DNA of 9,260 bases from Bacteroidota bacterium (lineage in GTDB: Bacteria > Bacteroidota > Bacteroidia > Flavobacteriales_F > PHOS-HE28). A program made the translations under genes and the position numbers. The stretch covers positions 1 through 9,260 of the forward strand of contig JAEZDL010000009.1 of NCBI GenBank assembly GCA_023418095.1. Reading direction: 5' to 3'. Below are positions 1 to 6,493 of this stretch, one piece after another. Numbering within the stretch: the stretch's first letter is position 1; each line of letters opens with the position of its first letter. Below the pieces are notes generated by a model. It worked only from the letters and a program-made list of their open reading frames with translations, had not been told where the DNA came from and did not search any database.

Positions 1-1553
1 CGCCTGATCTCATTCGCATCGTAGCTGATGTACCAGATGCAACCATCGGGACCTGCGCCGAGCCATGTTACCGCGCCAAGACCTGCCGCCATATCGTGCA
101 CGCTCACTGGCGCTCCATCCTCATCGATCACGAAACGCTTGATCCATCCGCCTACATAATCGGCATTGAAAACGCTGTTCTGGTATTCCGGCGGAAAGTT
201 GAGCCCTGCCATGTAGGGCCCGCCGATCGAAGCCCATCCGCCGAAAAGCGGACCGGGTACCGGTGAGGCCGGATCGGTGAGGTTGTAGGTCACCGCCTGT
301 TCTCCGCTGAAAGCTCCCACGCGCGACTGGTTGCCATGCCGCCAATCGATCGCCGGCCTGGCGTGGAAATATTTCGGGATATTGTTCGGGATCTGCACGC
401 CCGGATCGCAGGGGTTGGGATGGGCGTTGAGATGCACCGGCGTCGCCTGCTTGATCAGGTCCTGGAAATGGAAGAACTGCTGATCGCAGATCACGCCATC
501 GAACATCGGGTTGGGCGCGTCCTTGTTCGGTGTAAGGGCCGCCATGTACGAAGGCAGCGGATCGAACCCTTCAAAGAGCGGCCAGCCGAAATTCATTCCG
601 GGTTCGGCGCACACATTGAATTCCTCCCAAAGGTTCCAGCCCACATCGCCGATCAGCAATGTGCCAGGCTGCCCCAGGGATGGATCGGAACTGCCGGAGC
701 CTGGCCGTACGGTGAACCGATACGGGTTGCGCAGCCCCATGGCCCAGGCGCGTGAGGCCGGTGAGCGCGGCTGCGCGGGATCGTACCATGGATTGCTCGG
801 CAGGCCATTGCCGGTGTTCGGATCGAGCCGCAGGATCTTTCCATTGAAGCTGTTGCGCAATTGCGCCCGCAGCGCACCAACGTTCTCCGCTTCGCGTATG
901 ATGCTGTCCGCGAGCGCCTGCGCGAAATAGGTCTCCGAAGCACTTCCCACATCGGTGCTCGCGTAGCTCGCGCCATCGCCGATCGAGGCGAGCAGAGTGC
1001 CATCCGTACCGAACGCCAGGGTGCCCGTGCTATGTGATTCGTGAAGGATCGCGGGGCCTGTCTTCTTCGTTTCACCCAGCAGCACCAACCTTGAATTCGG
1101 ATCAACCGCATTGTAGCCTGGCGCCATGGCCGTATAGCGCGTGATCCGCATCACCGTGGCGGACAGGTATTGGTTGGTGGAGACATTGTAGGCCGGAGTT
1201 CCGAAGTTCAACAGGTGATGGCGATCCACTGCATACATCAGGTAGATGCGGCCATTGGTCTGGAATTGTGGATCGAGCGCGAAACCCAGCATGCCATGAT
1301 CACGCCAGTTGCCCACCTCGGCCCGCAGGTCGATCAACGGATCGGGCCGGCGCACTCCGTTCTCCACGATCCACACCATTCCCCGTTTCTCCCAGACATA
1401 GGATCGGCCTGCCGCATCCCACGTTACGCCCACGGGATCGGTCCAACCGCCGAGCACCAATGCATCATTGAATCCCGGTGGTACCGATTGCGCTGCGCCT
1501 TCGATCGAAAAAAGTAGAAGGAACAAAGAACTGAAGGGTAATGACTTCTTCAT
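1..1553 (-). CDS. PQQ-dependent glucose/sorbosone-type sugar dehydrogenase, secreted (3' end outside window)
   Basis: The first 518 residues are visible; the gene runs off the left edge. It starts at ATG 1553-1551 with a signal peptide (MKKSLPFSSL, hydrophobic to about residue 17, likely cleavage after GAAQ at 22). The rest matches the soluble quinoprotein glucose/sorbosone dehydrogenase six-bladed beta-propeller family. Visible family motifs are DHGMLGFALDPQF (85-97), HESHSTGTLAFGTDG (171-185), IGDGASY (191-197), NGKILRLDP (237-245), AMGLRNPYRF (271-280) and IGDVGWNLWEEF (301-312) followed by GMNFGWPLFEG (319-329). Family members oxidise sugars in the periplasm or outside the cell using PQQ and calcium; the substrate cannot be read from sequence. 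The propeller seems to finish near residue 518 (WYISYDANEIRR), so the missing part may hold a PKD-type domain and a T9SS sorting tail, as in many Bacteroidota homologues; that is inference. It is divergent from the PKD gene at 1705 and may share regulation with it. Confidence 0.93.
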   Translation of the reverse strand, partial: MKKSLPFSSLFLLLFSIEGAAQSVPPGFNDALVLGGWTDPVGVTWDAAGRSYVWEKRGMVWIVENGVRRPDPLIDLRAEVGNWRDHGMLGFALDPQFQTNGRIYLMYAVDRHHLLNFGTPAYNVSTNQYLSATVMRITRYTAMAPGYNAVDPNSRLVLLGETKKTGPAILHESHSTGTLAFGTDGTLLASIGDGASYASTDVGSASETYFAQALADSIIREAENVGALRAQLRNSFNGKILRLDPNTGNGLPSNPWYDPAQPRSPASRAWAMGLRNPYRFTVRPGSGSSDPSLGQPGTLLIGDVGWNLWEEFNVCAEPGMNFGWPLFEGFDPLPSYMAALTPNKDAPNPMFDGVICDQQFFHFQDLIKQATPVHLNAHPNPCDPGVQIPNNIPKYFHARPAIDWRHGNQSRVGAFSGEQAVTYNLTDPASPVPGPLFGGWASIGGPYMAGLNFPPEYQNSVFNADYVGGWIKRFVIDEDGAPVSVHDMAAGLGAVTWLGAGPDGCIWYISYDANEIR

Positions 1554-1598
1554 GGTCCCGGTGGCTGCAGGCCCGGATCGGACCTGATCTTCAGAGCA

Positions 1599-1629
1599 TA
1601 AAGGTCCATCCGCCATGCGGGATTGTCAA
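1599..1629 (-). promoter_or_regulatory. Candidate Bacteroidota-type promoter of the dehydrogenase gene
   Basis: On the minus strand, TTGACA (1629-1624) is followed, 20 nt after its TTG, by GACCTTTA (1606-1599). This resembles the Bacteroidota -33 TTTG / -7 TAnnTTTG arrangement with one mismatch in the TA. Transcription would begin near 1592, leaving a leader of about 40 nt before the ATG at 1553. Assigned by eye only. Confidence 0.35.
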
Positions 1630-1658
1630 GCGAACGATATCAACCGATAGTGGCGCAC

Positions 1659-1688
1659 TTCCGCGGATCGATGCACGTCATACCTTTA
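1659..1688 (+). promoter_or_regulatory. Candidate promoter of the cysteine-PKD / beta-helix gene pair
   Basis: TACCTTTA at 1681-1688 fits the Bacteroidota -7 consensus TAnnTTTG except for the last base. A weak TTC (1659-1661) sits 19 nt upstream where the -33 TTG would lie. Transcription would start near 1695, giving a very short leader of about 10 nt before ATG 1705. No Shine-Dalgarno is visible. It is divergent from the dehydrogenase promoter in the same 151-bp region. Confidence 0.3.
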
Positions 1689-1704
1689 AAGCTCCAGATC
1701 CGGT

Positions 1705-4152
1705 ATGCGTACGACCCTCCTCCTTCTTCTCTCATTCATGCTTTCCGCTTCCGCGCAGGCCCAGGATCCGTGCGCCGGGCTGGTGGTCGACTTCACCTTC
1801 GCGCCCGATCCCAACGGGATCGCCTTCACCGATGGCTCGCAGGTGGCCGGGGCGATCACATGGTATCAATGGACGTTCGGTGATGGGAATATCTCTTTCG
1901 TGCAGGATCCGGTGCACAATTTCGCGGTCAACGGCATCTACGAGGTCTGCCTTACGATCGGCACATCCATCGAAACGCCCGAAGGCATCGTGCAATGCCT
2001 CGATTCCACGTGTTACATGGTGGAATACAACGAAGGCGGCTTCAGTTGCGATCAATACGAGGCGTCGTTCATCTCAGAGGTCACTGAAGGAAATACGGTG
2101 GTCTTCTTCAGCACGAGCGATCCGCCGGGCGGCAACCAGTTCTGGCAGTTCGGCGATGGCGATTCCGGCGCGGGACAGCAGGTTACACATACGTTCGATA
2201 CCGCAGGGGTTTTTACGGTCTGCCTCGTCTCATCCATCTGGAACAGTTCCACGGATGAATTCTGTACCGATGCGATCTGCCTGCCCGTCGTTGTGGGGGA
2301 TACCATGGATTGTGAAAGCTTCGTACCAACATTCTCCGGAACAGTGATCGAAGGCACCACCATGATCTTCGAGCAGACCACCGAACCACCAGCGATCGCC
2401 TTTTCCTGGGACCTGGGCGATAACACCTCTGCGATCGGATCCGTGGTCGAACACACGTATGCCACGGGCGGTACTTACCAAGTGTGCCTCGGTGCAGGTT
2501 GGTGGAACGAAGTGGCGCAGGATACCTGCTGGAACTACACCTGCGATCTGTTCAATTTGATGATGCCCGAGGAATGCGATCCCGCGGTGCAGATCGGCTT
2601 CGGGTGGTCGCAAAACGATGGCCTTGTCTCCTTCCATGCGGATGGATCGGTGGAAGCCGGAGGATATTTCTGGGACTTTGGCAATGCCGGAACTGCGACC
2701 GGCGCTACGGCCGAACAGGAATTTTTGTTCGGCGAGCATGTGGTCTGCCTGGAAAGCTGGTATCTGCCGAACGAGATCTCGGATACCTGTTGGACGGTTG
2801 TTTGTGACACGATCGTTTCAGCACCAGGCTCCACGGATTGCAGTTCGATGGACCCGTCCTTCACCTCATCGAGCCTCGCCGCTGGTGCAGAGCTTATCAA
2901 CACATCAAGCGTGCCCGGCCTTCCGATCGCGATCGAATGGAGCTACCAAGGCGATCCGATCGGGAGCGGCAACGACCTGATCCACGCCTTCCCGGCGCCA
3001 GGCGATCATGAAGTTTGCCTCACCATCACCTCGATCATCGGCCCGATCGGTTCACCGGACACCTGCGTTGCCACGCATTGCGACATCGTTACATGGGTCG
3101 GCGCCGATCCGTGTTCGGGGCTTGAAGCCACCTTCATCGGCGTGGAGAATGGACCGCTGCAATGGATCTTTGAAAGCACGACCTCCGCTGGGCCGGGAGG
3201 GCTGATCTGGGATCTTGGTGATGGCACCACGGCGATCGGCGGAACTGTGGATCACGATTTCGATCTTCCGGGGGATTACGAGGTCTGCCTTACCGCCTGG
3301 TGGTGGAACGAAGCGCTTCAGGACAGCTGCTTCAGCACCACGTGCGAATTGTTCACCGTGAACGGCCCGGCCGGCTGTGATCCGGCCTTCGCCGTGGAGT
3401 TCACGTGGGAGCAGAACGCCGGCCAATTCTCCTTCAACGCGACCACGCAACCGATCGAAGGCCAGGTGATCTGGAACTTTGGCGATGGCACCACAGGCGC
3501 CGGCAATGCGGTGGATCATCTGTATGAACCTCCCGGACCTTACCAGGTCTGCGCGATCGCATGGTACTGGAACGAAACCACGCAGGATACCTGCTGGGCG
3601 GAATCGTGCCAGGAAGTGGAGTGGATCACTGGCGGCTGCGATCCAGGCTTCATCGTGGAGATCTCTGCGGAACCGGATGGCAACACAGTGACGTTCACGG
3701 CATCGACTTCCCTACCTGCCGTGGGTCATATTTGGGACCTCGGCGATGGCAGCATTGCTTCAGGTGGATCGGTCACACATGTCTTCGAGCCACCCGGACC
3801 ATATGAGGTGTGCGTCGATTCCTGGTACTGGGATCAAGCTTCCGGAGACACCTGCTGGGCCGAGGCCTGCATCACTGTGGATCCATTCGTAGGCCTGGTC
3901 GAGGAACACCTTTCAAATCCGATCGTGATCCATCCGCAACCGGCCCATGATCTGATCATGATCGATGCGACCCAGGGATCCGATCCACCAACAGCATTGC
4001 AGCTTTTTTCCACCGATGGAAGAGCGGTGAGGAGCGAACGGACGGATGGATGGCCGATCCACTTTTCGATCGGTGATCTGCCGGCTGGCATGTATATTCT
4101 TCAACTTCATTTTGATGAACTACGGATCCAACGAAGCGTGATCATCGAGTGA
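1705..4152 (+). CDS. Secreted eight-repeat cysteine-rich PKD-domain protein with T9SS C-terminal sorting tail
   Basis: This is an 815-residue exported protein. Residues 1-20 form a signal peptide with likely cleavage after AQAQ. Residues 21-728 are eight tandem PKD-like beta-sandwich repeats of 87-92 residues. Most carry the PKD signature (WTFGDG 56-61, WQFGDG 147-152, WDLGDG 502-507, WNFGDG 590-595, WDLGDG 677-682); repeats 3, 4 and 5 are degenerate (WDLGDN, WDFGNA, WSYQGD). Each repeat has exactly four cysteines, two of them in an invariant C-x4-C, giving 32 in all and probably two disulfides per repeat. The last 85 or so residues (VIHPQPAHD, then STDGRAV, DLPAGMYILQL, SVIIE) match the type A T9SS sorting domain, although the usual PNP is PQP. 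The protein should be exported through the outer membrane and attached to the surface or released. PKD repeats often serve adhesion or spacing; no catalytic domain is visible. Its stop overlaps the start of the next gene, so the two are probably co-translated. Confidence 0.9.
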   Translation: MRTTLLLLLSFMLSASAQAQDPCAGLVVDFTFAPDPNGIAFTDGSQVAGAITWYQWTFGDGNISFVQDPVHNFAVNGIYEVCLTIGTSIETPEGIVQCLDSTCYMVEYNEGGFSCDQYEASFISEVTEGNTVVFFSTSDPPGGNQFWQFGDGDSGAGQQVTHTFDTAGVFTVCLVSSIWNSSTDEFCTDAICLPVVVGDTMDCESFVPTFSGTVIEGTTMIFEQTTEPPAIAFSWDLGDNTSAIGSVVEHTYATGGTYQVCLGAGWWNEVAQDTCWNYTCDLFNLMMPEECDPAVQIGFGWSQNDGLVSFHADGSVEAGGYFWDFGNAGTATGATAEQEFLFGEHVVCLESWYLPNEISDTCWTVVCDTIVSAPGSTDCSSMDPSFTSSSLAAGAELINTSSVPGLPIAIEWSYQGDPIGSGNDLIHAFPAPGDHEVCLTITSIIGPIGSPDTCVATHCDIVTWVGADPCSGLEATFIGVENGPLQWIFESTTSAGPGGLIWDLGDGTTAIGGTVDHDFDLPGDYEVCLTAWWWNEALQDSCFSTTCELFTVNGPAGCDPAFAVEFTWEQNAGQFSFNATTQPIEGQVIWNFGDGTTGAGNAVDHLYEPPGPYQVCAIAWYWNETTQDTCWAESCQEVEWITGGCDPGFIVEISAEPDGNTVTFTASTSLPAVGHIWDLGDGSIASGGSVTHVFEPPGPYEVCVDSWYWDQASGDTCWAEACITVDPFVGLVEEHLSNPIVIHPQPAHDLIMIDATQGSDPPTALQLFSTDGRAVRSERTDGWPIHFSIGDLPAGMYILQLHFDELRIQRSVIIE
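1765..3888 (+). repeat. Eight tandem PKD-like repeats, about 264 bp each
   Basis: Repeat starts, marked by the first cysteine of each unit, fall at residues 23, 115, 203, 291, 379, 470, 558 and 645 of the encoded protein, so units are 87-92 residues long. The repeats are diverged at DNA level, but some short tracts are identical; for example the 17-bp CGCAGGATACCTGCTGG occurs at both 2516-2532 and 3581-3597. This fits old tandem duplication with possible later exchange between units. Confidence 0.85.
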
Positions 4153-5273
4153 AGCGTTGCTTTGTGTACATGTTTCGTTCCTCGTTGGTCCTGATCGCGA
4201 TAGGTGCGGCCACGCTTCCATTGCAGGCCAAGGAATACGTCGTTCCGGCCGGTGATGTTGGCGTGTATTTCAAGGATCTTCCTGCTGACGCCACGGCGCT
4301 TTCCTTCTCTGCAGCATCCACCTACACGAGTGAAGGCGATATCGTGCTTCCTGATATCCCATTTCTGGTGATCGATGGAAAGGGCTGTACGTTGAAGCTC
4401 GGCAGGAATTCCAATGGTTTCACACGGCACGTCTCCGATCAGAAAGATGCTTCGCGCAAAACATCGAGCCGGTATCTGATCAAGGATTTCGCGGCGATCG
4501 AAGGTGGGCGAAGAGGCGTTGATCTGAAGGCGACCCTGGGCAGCGTGATCGAAAATTGCCGTTTCCGCAGCCAGACGGAAGCCGCGATCGATCTGCGTTT
4601 CTGCCTGATGGCCCGGATCGGAAACGTGCTGGTAACGGCTCCTGCGGAACAAGGGATCGTGGTGCGCCATGGCGATTGGCCGGGCGCAACGGCCACGAAC
4701 AGCCAGAGCAACAGCACGGTGCTAGACCAATGCCGGGTGTATTGTGCGATAACCACCACCAATGCCTTCGCGGTGATCAACAGCGGCGGGGTCCGCATGG
4801 CCGACTGCATTTCAGAAGGCGAAGCCGCCGATCGCGACCTTTTCCTCAGCGCCACGATGGATGGGGATGAAAGCGCACGCGCCGGCAATCCGGTCGTGAA
4901 GTCATTCACGCTGGAGAATCTTCACATCGAACATCGTTTACGGAAGCATTCGATCTACGTGAACATGCCACCAAAAGCGATCGTTTCGCTTTCGAACATC
5001 TACTGGAACAGCCCGCAGGAAAGGCCTGTGATCCTTTATGTTTCAGGGCAGTTGGATCTGATGGACCTCGGGTGGTGGCGATCGGACCTGATGATACATA
5101 CCCGTGTGGAGTCACCGCGGATCAATGTGATCCGATGTCCCAGTGGCTTGAACACCGGCGATAAAATGCTCCGGACCACGACCCGAGCCGGGTCTTTTGC
5201 GATCGCCGATCCATTGCCCGGGAACACTGAATTGAAGCTACAATATGTGCGCATCATGGAAAGTTCCTACTGA
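4149..5273 (+). CDS. Secreted protein of unknown function, probable parallel beta-helix
   Basis: I do not recognise a named family. GTG 4149 is taken as the start because it overlaps the upstream stop by 4 bp (GTGA), which suggests translational coupling; ATG 4170 (Met8) is an alternative that still leaves a full signal peptide. That segment is hydrophobic from about residue 12 to 26, with likely cleavage after LQA (27). From about residue 60 to 330, short beta-strand-like stretches with regular Gly/Asn turns (FLVIDGKGCTLKLG 72-85, SVIENCRFRSQTEAAIDL 132-149, IGNVLVTAPAEQGIVV 157-172, FTLENLHIEH 253-262) resemble right-handed parallel beta-helix proteins of the pectate-lyase-like fold. No catalytic residues can be assigned. 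It ends ESSY with no T9SS tail, unlike its upstream partner, so it may stay in the periplasm. Its place after the PKD gene hints at a joint surface or polysaccharide role, which is speculation. Confidence 0.8.
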   Translation: MKRCFVYMFRSSLVLIAIGAATLPLQAKEYVVPAGDVGVYFKDLPADATALSFSAASTYTSEGDIVLPDIPFLVIDGKGCTLKLGRNSNGFTRHVSDQKDASRKTSSRYLIKDFAAIEGGRRGVDLKATLGSVIENCRFRSQTEAAIDLRFCLMARIGNVLVTAPAEQGIVVRHGDWPGATATNSQSNSTVLDQCRVYCAITTTNAFAVINSGGVRMADCISEGEAADRDLFLSATMDGDESARAGNPVVKSFTLENLHIEHRLRKHSIYVNMPPKAIVSLSNIYWNSPQERPVILYVSGQLDLMDLGWWRSDLMIHTRVESPRINVIRCPSGLNTGDKMLRTTTRAGSFAIADPLPGNTELKLQYVRIMESSY

Positions 5274-5282
5274 ATGAAAATT

Positions 5283-5310
5283 GAAAAGGCGGCCTGAGGG
5301 CCGCCTTTTC
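5283..5310. terminator. Bidirectional Rho-independent terminator between convergent genes
   Basis: A perfect 12-bp stem (GAAAAGGCGGCC at 5283-5294 pairing with GGCCGCCTTTTC at 5299-5310) closes a TGAG loop. The GC-rich core is flanked by A4 on one side and T4 on the other, so it can end transcripts from both directions. It lies 9 bp after the beta-helix gene stop and 16 bp beyond the ssb stop. Confidence 0.9.
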
Positions 5311-5326
5311 TGTCGATCACAGGTGG

Positions 5327-5683
5327 TTAAGCCTCGGCTGTTTCGGCCGCTCGATTCACCAGAAGCTGGAAATCGTTCATCACCACCTCGGTCACATAGC
5401 GCTTCGTGCCATCCTTCGCCTCATAACTGCGATGAACCAGGCGGCCTTCCAGCGAAACGGGCGAGCCTTTTCGCAATACCTTCTCCACCGCCTCAGCGGT
5501 GCGCCCCCAAGCCACCACGGTATGCCATTGCGTGTCATTCACACGTTCGCCGCTCGCATTGCGGTAGGTATCGTTCGTCGCTACTGACATCCGCGCCACC
5601 TTTCTCCCCTTGGCAAGTTCGCGCACTTCCGGATCGAAGCCCAGGTTACCGATCAAACTCACTTTGTTCTTCAGCGTGCTCAT
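5327..5683 (-). CDS. ssb: Single-stranded DNA-binding protein, short form without acidic tail
   Basis: This 118-residue protein is almost entirely one OB-fold domain of the bacterial SSB family. Family features include NKVSLIGNLGFDPEVRE (6-22), TQWHTVVAWGRTAE (51-64) with the ssDNA-stacking tryptophans, VLRKGSPVSLEGRL (69-82) and YVTEVVMNDFQLL (96-108). SSB coats single-stranded DNA during replication, repair and recombination. The protein ends AAETAEA and has neither the disordered linker nor the acidic DDDIPF-like tip that recruits partner proteins in full-length SSB. It may therefore be a secondary SSB paralogue. ATG 5683 follows a purine-rich GAGAAGAAG and an A-rich leader. The gene appears monocistronic, and I see no convincing promoter motif upstream. 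It contains few GATC sites compared with its surroundings. Confidence 0.93.
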   Translation of the reverse strand: MSTLKNKVSLIGNLGFDPEVRELAKGRKVARMSVATNDTYRNASGERVNDTQWHTVVAWGRTAEAVEKVLRKGSPVSLEGRLVHRSYEAKDGTKRYVTEVVMNDFQLLVNRAAETAEA

Positions 5684-5782
5684 CTTCTTCTCGTGTTTTG
5701 GTTTTGCTTTTCGTACAGGATCCGGAGCTGAACCCGAATTCCGGCAGCAAAACTCCAGCGGCTCCGGGCAACGACTCGTACG

Positions 5783-5823
5783 ATAACCGTTTGCAGCCGT
5801 TCATAACCGTTTGTTACCGGTTG
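5783..5823. repeat. Four 10-bp-phased CCGTT-core repeats in the ssb/sigma intergenic region
   Basis: ATAACCGTTTG occurs identically at 5783-5793 and 5803-5813, exactly 20 bp apart. Degenerate copies at the intermediate phase (GCCGTTCA at 5796-5803, ACCGGTTG at 5816-5823) complete a 10-bp-spaced series of four. The series lies upstream of the divergent ssb and ECF sigma genes and just before the sigma promoter. Helical phasing suggests an operator bound cooperatively on one DNA face. No regulator can be named. Confidence 0.5.
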
Positions 5824-5832
5824 TTTTGCGGC

Positions 5833-5865
5833 TTTGAGGGTCGATCCAAGCTTGGCGTACCTTTC
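5833..5865 (+). promoter_or_regulatory. Bacteroidota-type promoter of the sigma factor operon
   Basis: TTTG at 5833-5836 and TACCTTTC at 5858-5865 are separated by 21 nt. This matches the Bacteroidota -33 TTTG / -7 TAnnTTTG layout except for the last base. Transcription would start near 5872. The site helps choose the sigma gene start, since the TTG at 5834 lies inside the -33 element and could not be translated from this promoter. Confidence 0.5.
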
Positions 5866-5935
5866 TTTTGCCGCTGAGGCAGCGTTCCTTCAACGGCAGG
5901 CGTCTACGGATCTGAAGGCCTTTACTTCGGAAGTT

Positions 5936-6493
5936 TTGAGTGAACGGGAGCTGATCCAAGGCTGCCTGCGCGGCGATCGCCGCTGCGAGGAGGAGTTGTA
6001 CCGCACACATGCGCGGCGCATGTACGGGGTATGCCTTCGTTATGCGCGCCATGAGCTGGAGGCGCAGGATATGCTGCAGGAAGGCTTCATCAAGGTCTAC
6101 GAGAAACTCAAGGATTTCCGCATGGAAGGGTCCCTGGAAGGCTGGATCCGGCGGATAATGGTGCATACTGCGATCAACCATTACCGCAAACGATCCTTCC
6201 AGATGGAACAGCTCGGGTTGGATCGCACGCCGGAGCGGGCGGTGGGCGCCTCGGCCATGGAAACCCTCGGGGAAAAGGAGTTGCTCGCCATGGTGGCAGC
6301 CCTGCCGGAGGGTTACCGCATGGTGTTCAACCTGTACGCGATCGAAGGGTTCGACCATGCGGAGATCGCCTCGATGCTCGGGTGCGGCGAAAGCACTTCA
6401 CGAAGCCAGCTTTCAAAGGCGAGAAGGATGTTGCAGGAGAAGATCAACGAAACGAAAGAACATGTCCACGCGGGAAGAACATCCCATAGATGA
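5936..6493 (+). CDS. ECF-subfamily RNA polymerase sigma factor (sigma-70 family)
   Basis: With TTG 5936 as start, this is a 185-residue protein typical of ECF sigma factors, beginning MSERELIQGCLRGD. Region sigma-2 spans about residues 17-85, with the helix EAQDMLQEGFIKVYEKLKDF (42-61) that contacts core polymerase and the -10 region. Region sigma-4 spans about 115-170, with LPEGYRMVFNLYAIEGFDHAEIA and the recognition helix STSRSQLSKARRML (153-166). Regions 1 and 3 are absent, as usual for ECFs. The frame is open upstream to a TTG at 5834, which would add 34 residues, but that codon overlaps the predicted -33 element and lies before the predicted transcription start. No ATG start fits. The downstream membrane protein gene overlaps it by 32 bp and probably encodes its regulator. 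Target promoters are unknown; autoregulation is plausible. Confidence 0.92.
   Translation: MSERELIQGCLRGDRRCEEELYRTHARRMYGVCLRYARHELEAQDMLQEGFIKVYEKLKDFRMEGSLEGWIRRIMVHTAINHYRKRSFQMEQLGLDRTPERAVGASAMETLGEKELLAMVAALPEGYRMVFNLYAIEGFDHAEIASMLGCGESTSRSQLSKARRMLQEKINETKEHVHAGRTSHR

Noticed and set aside
653..1111. Minus-strand frame of 152 codons inside the dehydrogenase gene
   Set aside because: The correct minus-strand frame across the same bases gives the dehydrogenase motifs without interruption; this frame is Arg- and Ser-rich noise.
1541..2347. Plus-strand frame of 268 codons overlapping the start of the large PKD gene
   Set aside because: It has no signal peptide or domain and is rich in Arg, Ser and Pro, as expected for an off-frame reading; the frame from 1705 has clear PKD and T9SS features.
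1765..3888. CRISPR-like or recent DNA-level tandem array
   Set aside because: The periodicity is about 264 bp and continuous with a protein-coding PKD repeat; units are diverged in DNA and there are no short repeats with unique spacers.
5783..5823. Iteron-type replication origin near ssb
   Set aside because: There are only two perfect copies, no DnaA boxes, no AT-rich unwinding tract and no rep gene; an operator is the simpler reading.
5281..5877. Open frame of 198 codons on the plus strand opposite ssb
   Set aside because: It lies antisense to the clearly conserved SSB reading frame, begins inside the terminator hairpin and shows no recognisable domain; it is a shadow of a GC-rich gene.
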